From assembly GCF_001645685.2 (NCBI RefSeq), contig NZ_CP017080.1, forward strand, positions 1,292,001-1,356,000: a stretch of DNA of 64,000 bases. The letters run 5' to 3'. Below the pieces are notes generated by a model, which did not search any database, was not told the DNA's origin, and saw only the letters and a list, made by a program, of their open reading frames with translations. This document shows positions 15,608 through 24,070 of the stretch, piece after piece (the first letter of the stretch is position 1; every line of letters starts with the position of its first letter). Source of the DNA: Peribacillus muralis. Lineage in GTDB: Bacteria > Bacillota > Bacilli > Bacillales > DSM-1321. The translations under genes were made by a program, and so were the position numbers.

Positions 15608-17881
15608 TCAAAGCTTAAGGAAGCGTGATGGATATGCGGTCCGTCCGCGTCTTGTTTGCAGGATGGAAAGATAAAGATCCTTTTTAGCCCTTGTCGCTGC
15701 GACATAAAGCAGCCGTCTTTCCTCCTCAAGAGGAGCAAGTTCCCCTTTTCGATAAGATTCAAGAGCGAAATCATGGGGCAGGCTCCCATCCACTGCAGCC
15801 AGTACATAAACGGTATCATATTCAAGCCCTTTGGAACGGTGTATGGTGGTAAGCTGTATGGCATCTTTAAAATGTTTCGATAATTTTTTTATTTCTTGGA
15901 TCATGGCTGTCATATGGTCGACATGGTCAAGGAAAGCGGCGATTGTAGGAAAGCGGTTGGCTGCCACCTTTAGGTCGCGGATGTCATCGGAGCCTTTTTC
16001 CAGATTCGCTTCGTTACCTCGCTTTTTTACATAATCCTGGTAGCCCAAGTCCTTTTCGATGATTTCCAAAGCGACAAGCGGCGACATGTTTTTTAAAGAG
16101 CGAATCTGTCCTGGTATTGTTTTTAATTTTTTTTCTTGAAAAGCATGACCTGTCTTAATGTAAGCAAATGCATCAATAAAATCACAGTCCTGTAATATGG
16201 TTTGTGCTTTTAATTCCTGCAAAATACTTTGCCTTAAAAATAATGAGGAAAGAACATCCGCAGCAGCCTTGCTATCATGAGGAAACAGACTTAAGCGCAT
16301 GAAGGCAAGCATGCCGCGTATGACCCTGCGCTGATAAAAGGAATCTGCATCCTTCTCAATCACAAATGGCAGGTTTGAAGCTGCCAGCCTTTCAAATATG
16401 GCCCGGGACATAGTGTGTGTTCTGTATAATACGGCAAAGTCCCCAGGATTTGCTCCTTTGGAGATCTTTTCTTGAATATCAGCCACGATCATCGTTGCTT
16501 CCAATTCCTCATCATATGGATAAAATAATACAGGCGGATTACCTGAATCATGCTGTGCCCGCATTTTCTTTTCCATCCGATTCTGGTTGCGCTTGATCAA
16601 TCGATTTGCCGTAGCGACGATTTCATGAGAAGAGCGATAATTTTCGGTTAACTTTACAACTTGTGATCGAGGGAAGTCATGGTTGAAATTGAGGATATAT
16701 TTCGGATCGCTCCCCCTGAATGAATAGATCGACTGATCATCATCCCCAACCGCACACACATTTTTTGATTCGTAAGAAAGGAGTTTTATCAATTCGTATT
16801 GAACTTTATTGATATCCTGAAATTCATCCACCAAGAAATACTGAAATCGCTGCTGGTATTTCTTTAAAAAATCGGGGTGATTTTTTAAGAAGACATAGCA
16901 GCCGACAAGCATATCGTCAAAATCATACTTTCCTGTTTGCTTTTTATACTCTTCATATTTCTTATATAAGAATATACAGGATTTCTCCCACTCGTCATCA
17001 GGTTGAATATCTTCAGGAAAAGCCAATGAGTTTTTCCAAAGCCCGATTTGCTGTAGTGCTTGATCGTATGCGAAATCCTTATCATCAAGTTCTATTTCCC
17101 GACCAGCCTGTTTCAAGATCTTTTCTTTTTCCCAATCCCATTTCAAAAGCAAGTCGCGCTGCCATTTGGATGGTTCATGAAAGATCAGGATTTTATAAAA
17201 AATGCTATGAAAGGTCCCGCTCACAACTTGGGAAACGAGGGAAGGCGTCATATTAGGATAACTGAGCAGACGCTGCTGCATCTCTTTAGCTGACTTTGCG
17301 GTAAATGTTACGAGCATGATGCTTCTCGGATCGATTTTTTTCACCGTAAGCATATAGGCAGTACGGACCGTTAATACCCGGGTTTTCCCGCTGCCTGCTC
17401 CTGAAAGGACAAGAATGGGTCCATCGATCGTTTTTACGGCTTTAAGCTGCTCTGCATCCAGAACGACCCCGCATGAGGACAATTCCTGAAAATAAGGTTC
17501 CTCTAATTGTGCCATGGTAGTGGTTTTATTTGAATATTGCGGATTGCCTGTTATCTGTCGGCTTTTCAGGAAAGGCTCCGTAATGGTTTTTGTTTCGGTA
17601 ATGGTTCGGGACTTGGGAATCTTAAATCCATTCTGCTCCCTATATTCTAATGGCTCGTCCTGATTTGCTGGTTCGGAATGTGGCATTATACAGGGTGCCT
17701 GCGATGGATCACTGTGATAAAAATAGGGCGTTTCATGGATGCCAATGAATAATTTCACCGGCTTCCGACAAACGATGCAAGAAAGCTGATCACGTTTCCC
17801 TTTTTCGAATAGTGTCTGCAGCTCACCAGCTGAAACGGTATGTATATGTACGATTTCATCGCCAGATTTTGCTTGATTCAT
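15608..17881 (-). CDS. yjcD: UvrD/PcrA-family ATP-dependent DNA helicase YjcD
   Basis: 757 aa from ATG 17881. The first 130 residues carry a CIVCRKPV motif and lie outside the helicase core. The SF1 motifs follow: ILVLSGAGSGKTRVL (Walker A), FLVDEFQDINKVQYELI (motif II), GDDDQSIYSFRGSD (III), LTENYRSSHEIV (IV) and LTTIHRSKGLEYDTVYVL (V/VI). It is predicted to unwind DNA in repair or recombination. The frame runs open to 18040, but that end overlaps the divergent gene at 18030, and the chosen length fits the 759 aa of B. subtilis YjcD. GAGG lies 11 nt before the ATG. Confidence 0.9.
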   Translation of the reverse strand: MNQAKSGDEIVHIHTVSAGELQTLFEKGKRDQLSCIVCRKPVKLFIGIHETPYFYHSDPSQAPCIMPHSEPANQDEPLEYREQNGFKIPKSRTITETKTITEPFLKSRQITGNPQYSNKTTTMAQLEEPYFQELSSCGVVLDAEQLKAVKTIDGPILVLSGAGSGKTRVLTVRTAYMLTVKKIDPRSIMLVTFTAKSAKEMQQRLLSYPNMTPSLVSQVVSGTFHSIFYKILIFHEPSKWQRDLLLKWDWEKEKILKQAGREIELDDKDFAYDQALQQIGLWKNSLAFPEDIQPDDEWEKSCIFLYKKYEEYKKQTGKYDFDDMLVGCYVFLKNHPDFLKKYQQRFQYFLVDEFQDINKVQYELIKLLSYESKNVCAVGDDDQSIYSFRGSDPKYILNFNHDFPRSQVVKLTENYRSSHEIVATANRLIKRNQNRMEKKMRAQHDSGNPPVLFYPYDEELEATMIVADIQEKISKGANPGDFAVLYRTHTMSRAIFERLAASNLPFVIEKDADSFYQRRVIRGMLAFMRLSLFPHDSKAAADVLSSLFLRQSILQELKAQTILQDCDFIDAFAYIKTGHAFQEKKLKTIPGQIRSLKNMSPLVALEIIEKDLGYQDYVKKRGNEANLEKGSDDIRDLKVAANRFPTIAAFLDHVDHMTAMIQEIKKLSKHFKDAIQLTTIHRSKGLEYDTVYVLAAVDGSLPHDFALESYRKGELAPLEEERRLLYVAATRAKKDLYLSILQTRRGRTAYPSRFLKL

Positions 17882-18029
17882 ATAATTGGATACCTCTAAT
17901 CTATTAAAAATATCGGCAATACCCATCATACCAGAAGATGAAGAAAAAAGAATCTGGAAATGGTGTTTACTTATCATCCTGGGCGGGTATTTAAATGACA
18001 GCATACGTACATGAAAAGGAGGGTTAACG

Positions 18030-18326
18030 ATGGGATACATAGCGCCGGTAACACAATTTGATTATATTCAATATGCCAACAGGACGGTCGAAGCTGCAGA
18101 GAAAGTAAGAATTGTTAAAGGAACGACACCCATTCAACCTATCCGATTTGATCAAGTATTGGAGGAGAAAATGGGCAGTTTCGAAGAATTCGATTACGTT
18201 TCCAATCGCACTTTTGAAGGAACGGCTGGAGCGGGCACGTATAAAACGCATATGGGCATGAGGGCCAACAATCAACTGACGGCTGAAATGACGGGGAAGG
18301 GATTATATTTCAACGAAATGGTTTAG
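18030..18326 (+). CDS. Conserved hypothetical, 98 aa, in spore gene block
   Basis: AAAGGAGG six bases before the ATG and a dedicated terminator mark a real gene. The product starts GYIAPVTQFDYIQYANR and is polar, with no membrane helix and no motif I recognise. It sits where yjcE lies in B. subtilis, between yjcD and yjcF, but I cannot confirm homology. Flanking coat genes suggest sporulation expression. It is divergent from yjcD by about 150 nt. Confidence 0.7.
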   Translation: MGYIAPVTQFDYIQYANRTVEAAEKVRIVKGTTPIQPIRFDQVLEEKMGSFEEFDYVSNRTFEGTAGAGTYKTHMGMRANNQLTAEMTGKGLYFNEMV

Positions 18327-18345
18327 AATGAATTGAAATACAAAA

Positions 18346-18371
18346 GAGGACACGTGAGTGTCCTTTTTTTG
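18346..18371 (+). terminator. Terminator of the 98-aa gene
   Basis: Arms AGGACAC (18347-18353) and GTGTCCT (18358-18364), then a run of seven T. Lies between convergent genes. Confidence 0.8.
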
Positions 18372-18381
18372 TGTTGAATTC

Positions 18382-18873
18382 TTAGAGGATGTCTATCTCA
18401 ACGATTAGAGCTAACAATAGTTGTAGTAATAGTTGGATGTTAAGAGCGATTTGTGCATCAGTTGTCGTAATGTCGATATCCCGGCTGTTTTCAACAATTG
18501 TTTTTTGACGCGTGATTTGTTTGACATTAGAAGATTGAATCAATTCTTGAGTGATTCTTTCTGCATTATCTGCATCAGCGATGGAAATGCTTACGATGAC
18601 CGCAATGGCAGCTTGCAGTGCAGCTTGAAGAGAAAGAGCAGCTTTAACATCTGTAGAAGTGATATTTACATTACAAGAATCTTTAATGTAAATAAGTTCT
18701 TCAGAAAGCTGGACCTGGGAATTATCCTGTCTAGCCTCTTGGTCAATCCGAGTGTTGTCATTGCCGTTACAGAATCCTGTCAGGGGATGGTTGGAAGCGG
18801 AATCTAGAGCTGACCAAGTTCTGTCACAGCTTTCATGTGTGTTACAGTTGCTACGGTATACATTTTGGTTCAT
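18382..18873 (-). CDS. cotX: Spore coat protein CotX
   Basis: 163 aa. A polar N-terminus with several cysteines is followed by two copies of the CotX/CotV domain: LIYIKDSCNVNITSTDVKAA with a hydrophobic run, and KTIVENSRDIDITTTDAQIA with LLLQLLLALIVEIDIL. CotX belongs to the cross-linked insoluble coat/crust of the spore. TAAGGAGG precedes the ATG. In B. subtilis cotX lies in a cotVWXYZ cluster near yjcA; here only cotX and a cotW-like gene remain. A SigK-like promoter lies upstream. Confidence 0.9.
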   Translation of the reverse strand: MNQNVYRSNCNTHESCDRTWSALDSASNHPLTGFCNGNDNTRIDQEARQDNSQVQLSEELIYIKDSCNVNITSTDVKAALSLQAALQAAIAVIVSISIADADNAERITQELIQSSNVKQITRQKTIVENSRDIDITTTDAQIALNIQLLLQLLLALIVEIDIL

Positions 18874-18906
18874 GTCGTTTTTTCCTCCTTAGGTTTTATT
18901 CCCTAT

Positions 18907-18935
18907 TAAAATATGCTTCGATGATTATTCTGGTT
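18907..18935 (-). promoter_or_regulatory. SigK-type promoter for cotX
   Basis: On the minus strand AACC (18932-18935), 16 nt, then CATATTTTA (18907-18915). This fits the SigK pattern and lies 34 bp before the cotX start. Confidence 0.6.
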
Positions 18936-19106
18936 GGACGAATAAATCAATTCATTCGTCTATTTTTTAAAATACTTTGGAAAAGTAACGATGTGCGGGG
19001 ATGAATGATAAAGAAGCTGGAGTTTTAGGAATGGAATGAAATGAAAGTGCTGCTATGTCTTATTTTATTTTGCCAGCAAGTAAGGTTGATTAGCTGATAG
19101 GGTGAA

Positions 19107-19370
19107 TCATTTATCTTTGGAATCCGTGAATTTATTATGAATGGAATTCGTAATCGGATTAACATCATGTTCCGTGATGTTCTTTTCCTGGTTTATGAGG
19201 ATTTGTGATTGCTCCTGTAAATACCGAATGGTTTCTTTTAGGTTGTTTCTCTCTTTTTCAGTAAGATCGACATGCTCCTTTTTGAAACCATGTTTTCTCA
19301 TTGTCCTTGAAACCAACAATTCCATTAATCTTTTTTGCGACTCCTCCAGGTTAAATTCATTATTACCCAT
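19107..19370 (-). CDS. cotW: CotW-like spore coat protein
   Basis: 87 aa, slightly shorter than CotW (about 105). The central segment MRKHGFKKEHVDLTEKERN, continuing LKETIRYLQEQSQILI, parallels the CotW pattern of KHG, a Lys-rich turn, acidic EKE, then a DLQ-SQ-LI helix. It is likely a coat component acting with CotX. GGAGGG precedes the ATG, and CATAGTCTA upstream resembles a SigK -10, although the -35 is weak. It is upstream of cotX on the same strand. Confidence 0.65.
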   Translation of the reverse strand: MGNNEFNLEESQKRLMELLVSRTMRKHGFKKEHVDLTEKERNNLKETIRYLQEQSQILINQEKNITEHDVNPITNSIHNKFTDSKDK

Positions 19371-19481
19371 AAAATTATCCCTCCTTCTTGCTTTCTATAT
19401 ATAGACTATGTATTTTTGCGGAGATTGCCATTGAACGGAAAGGGTTTTTTATAAAACGCTAATCAAGGAATATGAACGACC

Positions 19482-19524
19482 AAAAAAACGCTGTACCATC
19501 AGATGACTGAAGGGACAGCGTTAT
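19482..19524 (-). terminator. Terminator of yjcH-yjcG-yjcF
   Basis: Arms AACGCTGT (19487-19494) and ACAGCGTT (19517-19524) around a long loop that can pair further, with a run of seven A on the plus strand as the T tail of minus-strand transcripts. Confidence 0.7.
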
Positions 19525-19529
19525 CAGGA

Positions 19530-19958
19530 TCATAATACAGTTTTTATCATCGTTCTATGAGGAATGCCTGCATCCATGAATTCATCGGACACAATCTCAT
19601 ATCCTAATTTCGAATAAAACGGGATTGCGTGCACCTGTGCATCAAGCTTCAGTTTAGGAATTCCCTGCTGGATGGCATATTCCTCAATTGCGTTCATGAT
19701 CTTGGCACCGGCCCCACTTTTTCGGCCAGCTGCGAGGACACAAATGCGCTGGACTTTTCCAATGTTATCAATGACCCTGAAACGGCCTGCACCGATTGGG
19801 TGTTCTTGATCATTATATAAGACGAAATGCGTGGAAACGTCTTCGTATTCATCAATTTCTTCTTCAAGCGGGACATTTTGTTCTTGAACGAATACTTGCC
19901 TTCGAATCATATACGCTTTTTCACGCTCTTGGCTGTTTTCGGCAATTTTTACAAACAC
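19530..19958 (-). CDS. yjcF: GNAT-family N-acetyltransferase YjcF
   Basis: 142 aa. The acetyl-CoA-binding loop is VQRICVLAAGRKSGAGAKIMNAIE, preceded by the IGAGRFRVI beta strand and followed by KLDAQVHAIPFYSKLGYE. It would transfer acetyl from acetyl-CoA to an unknown amine substrate. It starts at GTG 19958, 3 nt past the yjcG stop, with GGAG about 11 nt upstream. The order yjcF-yjcG-yjcH is the same in B. subtilis. Confidence 0.9.
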   Translation of the reverse strand: MFVKIAENSQEREKAYMIRRQVFVQEQNVPLEEEIDEYEDVSTHFVLYNDQEHPIGAGRFRVIDNIGKVQRICVLAAGRKSGAGAKIMNAIEEYAIQQGIPKLKLDAQVHAIPFYSKLGYEIVSDEFMDAGIPHRTMIKTVL

Positions 19959-19961
19959 TTA

Positions 19962-20477
19962 TTATTCAGCTCCTAACCTAAATGTTTCGTATACGGTCCA
20001 AGCACCATCCTCCAGCTGATACAATAGGTGAATACGCTTCACTTCTTCTTCATGGCTGACATCAAGCATGCTTAATTGACCTAAAACATCAGAATGCTCA
20101 TTATCGGATAAATCTTGGGCGATGGTAATGTGCGGGACAAAAGCATGTTCATTTTCACTTATAATGAAGCTCTCATCATTCAGTGCATCATGTAGCTCTT
20201 GAAGCCCTTCGGACAGTTCCACCTTGAAATAGATCGTATTGCTTACCGGCTGGAAGGATTTAGCCTTCGTTACATTCATCGTAAATGGTCTGCACTTTTG
20301 GGCAATGCCTTTTAGCTGTTCTGCAATCGTCGAAATTTCCATGTCCGTCGCTTCAAATGTTGGCTTAAGCGTTAAGTGCGGCGGAATGAAAGCGTATTTC
20401 GTATCATATCTCTTGCGATAGGAGTTAGCTAAATCTTGAAGTTTCTTTGTAGGGAAAATGGCAACACCGTATTTCAT
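19962..20477 (-). CDS. yjcG: 2H phosphoesterase YjcG (RNA ligase/LigT-like)
   Basis: 171 aa. Two HxT motifs, PPHLTLKPTF and VPHITIAQDL, form the active site of the 2H phosphoesterase fold. The protein may open 2',3'-cyclic phosphates; no substrate is established. AGGAGG lies before the ATG. It overlaps the same unit as yjcF (3-nt gap). Confidence 0.92.
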   Translation of the reverse strand: MKYGVAIFPTKKLQDLANSYRKRYDTKYAFIPPHLTLKPTFEATDMEISTIAEQLKGIAQKCRPFTMNVTKAKSFQPVSNTIYFKVELSEGLQELHDALNDESFIISENEHAFVPHITIAQDLSDNEHSDVLGQLSMLDVSHEEEVKRIHLLYQLEDGAWTVYETFRLGAE

Positions 20478-20559
20478 AAATAAAACCTCCTGATATTTTA
20501 AATGGTTGTATTATGGTTGGATATGTTTGTGAGAAACCTATCATTGGTTTTAATCTAGG

Positions 20560-21282
20560 TTAGAACATTTCCAATAGTGCTCTTCTTAAATCTGCCTGCC
20601 AATATTTCCAGGTGTGATTACCTTCAAATTCTTCATAGAAGCATGGAAATCCTTTTTGGTTCAATAATTCATGCAATTTCCTGTTGGGCTCTATGAAGTT
20701 CGCACGGTTCCCATCAGTCGTGGGTACGTCCGTTTCCTCAGTCCCGATTACATGGTAAAGTTCGAGGAGATGCGGATCCTCAAAATTACGTACAGCATCC
20801 ATCACCGCTTCATTGGCCAGGGGCGACTGCATGATGCACTTCCCGAATGTGTGCGGATACTGCAGGGCTGTCAATAAAGAGACAGTACCGCCAAGAGAAT
20901 CACCTATCAGGGCGCGGCCATGTCCCATTTGATAGGTCGGAAATTCATCATCCAAAAACGGCACAAGTTCATGGGCAAGAAAACGTATGTATGCAAGGTG
21001 CTGTTCCCCATCGGGATGATATTTGCGTCTGCGGTCAAAACGATCTTTATAGGGAATGCCTACAACGATTATATTCTCGATCTCATCGTTACCCAACAGT
21101 TCATCGGCTACGCGGCCGATACGGCCCATTTGAAAATAATCACGCCCATCCTGAGCAATCACAAGCGAATATTTATACAAGGGTGAATAATTCGCAGGCA
21201 AGTAAACAAGCAGTTCCAATTCCTCCGCCAGCGCTTCACTTTTAAACATATACTCTTTGATCGTTCCTTTACGTACACTCAT
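20560..21282 (-). CDS. yjcH: Esterase-like alpha/beta hydrolase YjcH
   Basis: 240 aa, equal to B. subtilis YjcH. It has the esterase-D type fold: VYLPANY near the start, VIAQDGRDYF, ALIGDSLGGTVSLL with the nucleophile serine in GDSLGG, and a late GNHTWKYW that provides the histidine. Substrate unknown. Start ATG 21282 is six bases after GAGGTG; a slightly longer frame exists. It precedes yjcG by 82 nt. Confidence 0.88.
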   Translation of the reverse strand: MSVRKGTIKEYMFKSEALAEELELLVYLPANYSPLYKYSLVIAQDGRDYFQMGRIGRVADELLGNDEIENIIVVGIPYKDRFDRRRKYHPDGEQHLAYIRFLAHELVPFLDDEFPTYQMGHGRALIGDSLGGTVSLLTALQYPHTFGKCIMQSPLANEAVMDAVRNFEDPHLLELYHVIGTEETDVPTTDGNRANFIEPNRKLHELLNQKGFPCFYEEFEGNHTWKYWQADLRRALLEMF

Positions 21283-21473
21283 TTCCCGCACCTCGATGAT
21301 CATTAATAATGAAATACTTCTTACTTAGTCATTTTAGCATGTCCTTGCGAGTTTTTCCCGTCCCAAGAATTTGGAATAGAAAATTTTCAATATATTTTCT
21401 AAAAATTTAAAAAATAGGATGCTATAATACAAGGATATACATTCATCATACTATAAAAAAGGTGGCGAATTAA

Positions 21474-22031
21474 ATGGCAGATGTACAAGTGCACAGCAGG
21501 GAAGTAACAAAGGCGGCCAAGCGGCTTTTATTGGAGCGCGGCGTCAGTGTGGAGGATATTGCAAAGATCGTTTACGAATTGCAGATTCCTTACAAAGCTG
21601 ACCTGAAATTGGAGGAATGCATCCGCAGCGTCGAGCGTGTCCTATTGAAGCGGGAAATTCAGCATGCCATTTTAGTCGGTGTGGAGCTTGATAAACTTGC
21701 AGAGCAAAAGAAGCTCTCCGAACCTCTTCAATCTATTGTCGAATCCGATGAAGGCTTATTCGGAGTCGATGAAACCATCGCCTTTGGTGCAGTACTCGGA
21801 TATGGAAGCATTGCTGTCACGACCTTCGGCCATCTGGATAAAAATAAAATAGGCGTCATCCACGAGCTTGATAAGAAGCAGGAAGGCGTGGTCCACACCT
21901 TCCTGGATGATATCGTAGCAAGCATTGCTGCGAGTGCCGCCTCAAGATTGGCCCATCGCCTGAGGGATGATGAAGAATCATTGACAGAACGGGAAAAGGA
22001 CATTCAGGAAGAAGAAGAGTTAATCGGATGA
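21474..22031 (+). CDS. yutG: Phosphatidylglycerophosphatase A (YutG/PgpA family)
   Basis: 185 aa. PgpA-type features are LLLERGVSVEDIAKIVYELQ, FGVDETIAFGAVLGYGSIAVTT and the charged C-terminus. It should remove phosphate from phosphatidylglycerophosphate in phospholipid synthesis. Bacillus YutG-type proteins lack the membrane helices of Gram-negative PgpA, as here. AAAGGTGG precedes the ATG. It stands alone, convergent with the WYL-like gene. Confidence 0.85.
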   Translation: MADVQVHSREVTKAAKRLLLERGVSVEDIAKIVYELQIPYKADLKLEECIRSVERVLLKREIQHAILVGVELDKLAEQKKLSEPLQSIVESDEGLFGVDETIAFGAVLGYGSIAVTTFGHLDKNKIGVIHELDKKQEGVVHTFLDDIVASIAASAASRLAHRLRDDEESLTEREKDIQEEEELIG

Positions 22032-22055
22032 AAATATCTTATTGGTCATAAAGAC

Positions 22056-22277
22056 TCATCCGGATTGATCATATTTGGCCTTGATGAGGCGGGCAGAAAG
22101 GATATTATTCATTTTAAACGTCCGTTTTGTCTGCCTCAGAAAACAGAAAGCGTGAATATGGCCAGGATATATTTCAAGCACCTGGATCTTTCGCTGCGTA
22201 ATCTTACCTTGCTCGGAGAGGTAAATGATCTCCAGAGGAACTTTTTCTTCCATATGCTTACGAAGTATATATTTCAC
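22056..22277 (-). CDS. Small WYL-like domain protein, SOS-type promoter
   Basis: 73 aa. The segment PLEIIYLSEQGKITQRKIQV, then HAFCFLRQTKRTFKMNNIL, resembles the core of a WYL domain, which usually senses nucleic acid or nucleotide ligands in regulators. Here it has no DNA-binding partner domain. It starts at GTG 22277 with AAAGGGG nine bases before. Upstream is a strong promoter with a perfect TATAAT and two LexA-type boxes, so it is probably induced by DNA damage. The function itself is unknown. Confidence 0.7.
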   Translation of the reverse strand: MKYILRKHMEEKVPLEIIYLSEQGKITQRKIQVLEIYPGHIHAFCFLRQTKRTFKMNNILSARLIKAKYDQSG

Positions 22278-22315
22278 TCTCGATCGCCCCTTTGCTGACT
22301 TACTTGGTTTTTATC

Positions 22316-22345
22316 ATTATATGCGAACGTATGTTTTTTATGCAA
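22316..22345 (-). promoter_or_regulatory. Promoter with LexA box in the spacer (WYL-like gene)
   Basis: On the minus strand TTGCAT (22340-22345), 18 nt, then TATAAT (22316-22321). The spacer contains a LexA/DinR box at 22324-22337: AAAACATACGTTCG, or CGAACGTATGTTTT on the plus strand. It matches CGAAC-RNRY-GTTYC at 13 of 14 positions. Confidence 0.75.
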
Positions 22346-22353
22346 GTTAAAAA

Positions 22354-22367
22354 AGAACGTTCGTTCG
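22354..22367 (-). promoter_or_regulatory. Second LexA/DinR box
   Basis: CGAACGAACGTTCT on the minus strand matches the Bacillus SOS box at 13 of 14 positions. Its centre is 30 bp from the first box, just upstream of the -35. Confidence 0.72.
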
Positions 22368-22414
22368 CTTTCGCCGAAAAAGAAATAAAATTAAAACTTT
22401 TTTAATATAATGCG

Positions 22415-22442
22415 TTGACTTTTTGCCAAAAAAACTTATAAT
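22415..22442 (+). promoter_or_regulatory. Promoter of tRNA-Val
   Basis: TTGACT (22415-22420), 16 nt, then a perfect TATAAT (22437-22442), about 43 nt before the tRNA. Confidence 0.7.
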
Positions 22443-22484
22443 AAGTTATGTGCTTAAGTAATTCACACGCAAGCATATACATAC

Positions 22485-22556
22485 GACTTGTTAGCTCAGT
22501 GGGAGAGCACTTCCTTGACAGGGAAGGGGTCGTGGGTTCGAATCCCTCACAGGTCA
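22485..22556 (+). tRNA. tRNA-Val (anticodon GAC)
   Basis: 72-nt cloverleaf: acceptor arms GACTTGT/ACAGGTC, D arm with TAGCTCAGTGGGAGAGC, anticodon stem CTTCC/GGAAG enclosing TTGACAG (anticodon GAC), T arm with GGTTCGAATCC, discriminator A. The CCA end is not encoded. It has its own promoter and terminator. Confidence 0.93.
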
Positions 22557-22562
22557 TCAACT
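22541..22562 (+). repeat. Putative attachment-site repeat (tRNA 3' end)
   Basis: The last part of the tRNA-Val gene and the six bases after it recur at 25058-25079 in the same orientation, 20 of 22 identical, starting with AATCCCTCACAGG. tRNA 3' ends are classic integration sites. Confidence 0.5.
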
Positions 22563-22565
22563 AAC

Positions 22566-22611
22566 AAAGGCTCAAATTCTTGATATCACAAGGATTTGGG
22601 CCTTTTTTTGT
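22566..22611 (+). terminator. Terminator of tRNA-Val
   Basis: Long imperfect stem from AAAGGCTCAAAT to ATTTGGGCCTTT, then a T run. Confidence 0.8.
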
Positions 22612-22870
22612 ATTTAAAGATATAGGTCATTATTTACTTAATCGGTGGCGGATAGAGAAGGATTTAAACGTACTAGGTCAATGATTAATATTTCAAAAAC
22701 GTAGGTAAAGCTTATGCTTATTCAGCTAACGATGAAATAAACGCTCATGTGCTATGTTAAGGATTGCTTTCAAGACGATTTATTTGCCATAAAATTCATT
22801 ATAAAATTTCATACATCCTTTATTAAACCATGGGGAAGTTTTGTTGAATAAGTAGTAATTTTACTATATG

Positions 22871-22913
22871 AAATAAGAGCATTTCTATATTATGAGAAAT
22901 GTTCTTATTTTTG
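22871..22913 (+). terminator. Orphan terminator hairpin
   Basis: Sixteen-bp arms (22871-22886 and 22895-22910) with one mismatch and TTTTTG. No gene precedes it between the tRNA and this point; the 22612-22870 stretch holds nothing I recognise and may be a gene remnant. Confidence 0.65.
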
Positions 22914-23004
22914 TGTTAACTAAAAGGGTATAGCAATAAAAATATTGTTAAGAACAATATTAATTTATTGTAAAACAATAAACTTCGTGGTAAAGTCACT
23001 TATT

Positions 23005-23217
23005 ATGAAATTAAATGATTGTTGGAATTGCGAGGCTTGCTTTATGTATCTAATGGTTGAGGAAGCCATCAAAGATGCAAAGCTTAAAGGAGATTGTTAC
23101 CATACGATCCAGCAGGTCCTATATCAAGGTATTTTAGCAGCAAGTATCATCGCAGCCATTGTGGATGCACTTCTAAATCCATTTAAAAAAGTCTCGAATA
23201 TTAAAGTGGAAAAATGA
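23005..23217 (+). CDS. Hypothetical small protein with one membrane helix
   Basis: 70 aa from ATG 23005. It begins MKLNDCWNCEACFMYLMVEE, with a CxxC motif, and has a hydrophobic helix GILAASIIAAIVDALL near the end. No clear ribosome site precedes this ATG, and an open frame extends upstream. It lies 39 nt before the DUF2975 gene and could share its transcript. Unknown function; weakly supported. Confidence 0.35.
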   Translation: MKLNDCWNCEACFMYLMVEEAIKDAKLKGDCYHTIQQVLYQGILAASIIAAIVDALLNPFKKVSNIKVEK

Positions 23218-23256
23218 TTAACGGTTTGAAGAAAATTATTTAAAGAGGTATTTTTT

Positions 23257-23736
23257 ATGAAACAAGTTACGACACTCTTTTTAAAGCTAGCTGTTTTTAT
23301 GATAGCAATCCCGGTTCTTGCATTGTGCATATTTTTAGCGCCCCATATAGGCAATTTCGCAGCAAAATTGTATCCCGATATTTCCTTGATGAAATATCTC
23401 GTTTTCATCGTGATGTATGGAGCAGCTGTGCCTTTTTATTTTGCTCTTTATCAGGCTTTCAATCTTTTACGCTACATTGACCAGAACACAGCGTTCTCGG
23501 AATTATCTGTAAAGGCGTTAAAGAAGATAAAGTGCTGTGCGATTACAATCTGTGGTTTGTATGTATTAGGTTTGCCACTCTTTCATTTTATAGCGAAGAA
23601 GGTTGATCCTCCCATTGGATTAATGGGATTCATCATCATTTTTGCTTCGCTGGTCATTGCTGTTTTTGCTGCTATCCTCCAACGGCTCTTACAAGAAGCG
23701 ATTAACATTAAATCAGAAAATGATTTGACGGTCTGA
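23257..23736 (+). CDS. DUF2975 membrane protein (YoaS-like)
   Basis: 159 aa with four predicted membrane helices (about 8-32, 45-68, 93-113, 124-147). The YQAFNLLRYIDQNTAFS segment between helices two and three is typical of DUF2975. These proteins are nearly always paired with a small YozG-like XRE regulator, as here, with only a few nt between the genes. The molecular role is unknown. AAAGAGG precedes the ATG. Confidence 0.85.
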   Translation: MKQVTTLFLKLAVFMIAIPVLALCIFLAPHIGNFAAKLYPDISLMKYLVFIVMYGAAVPFYFALYQAFNLLRYIDQNTAFSELSVKALKKIKCCAITICGLYVLGLPLFHFIAKKVDPPIGLMGFIIIFASLVIAVFAAILQRLLQEAINIKSENDLTV

Positions 23737-23746
23737 GGTGGAGTAT

Positions 23747-23965
23747 ATGGCAATTATCATTAATATTGATGTGATGCTAGCGAAACGGAAAATGAGCGTA
23801 ACGGAGCTTTCTGAGAGGGTTGGAATCACCATGGCGAATCTGTCCATCCTGAAAAATGGGAAAGCGAAAGCGGTTCGTTTTTCAACATTAGATGCGATTT
23901 GTAAGCATTTGGATTGTCAGCCGGGTGATATTTTGGAGTACACAAGCGATGAGGGCACTCAATAA
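23747..23965 (+). CDS. XRE-family regulator (YozG-like)
   Basis: 72 aa, a stand-alone helix-turn-helix: INIDVMLAKRKMSVTELSERVGI, TMANLSILKNGKAKAVRFST, then LDAICKHLDCQPGDILEY, the YozG type. It probably regulates its own operon with the DUF2975 gene. Start ATG 23747 is six bases after GAGGTG; the GTG three codons earlier lies inside that site. A strong hairpin follows. Confidence 0.9.
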   Translation: MAIIINIDVMLAKRKMSVTELSERVGITMANLSILKNGKAKAVRFSTLDAICKHLDCQPGDILEYTSDEGTQ

Positions 23966-24015
23966 AAACAGATAACAAATTCCAGTGTCCAGCGAGAATC
24001 TATACAGAATTAAAG

Positions 24016-24070
24016 AGGTGCCCCCAAAGTCATTTTCAATGATTTCGGGGGCATCTCCTTTCTTTTTTTT
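24016..24070. terminator. Strong hairpin terminator after the XRE gene
   Basis: Nineteen-bp arms (24016-24034 and 24038-24056), a 3-nt loop, wobbles only, then a T run. The sequence on to 24311 holds no gene I can support. Confidence 0.85.

Noticed and set aside
22612..22870. Insertion sequence next to the tRNA gene
   Set aside because: No transposase frame, no paired terminal inverted repeats; only an orphan terminator is visible.
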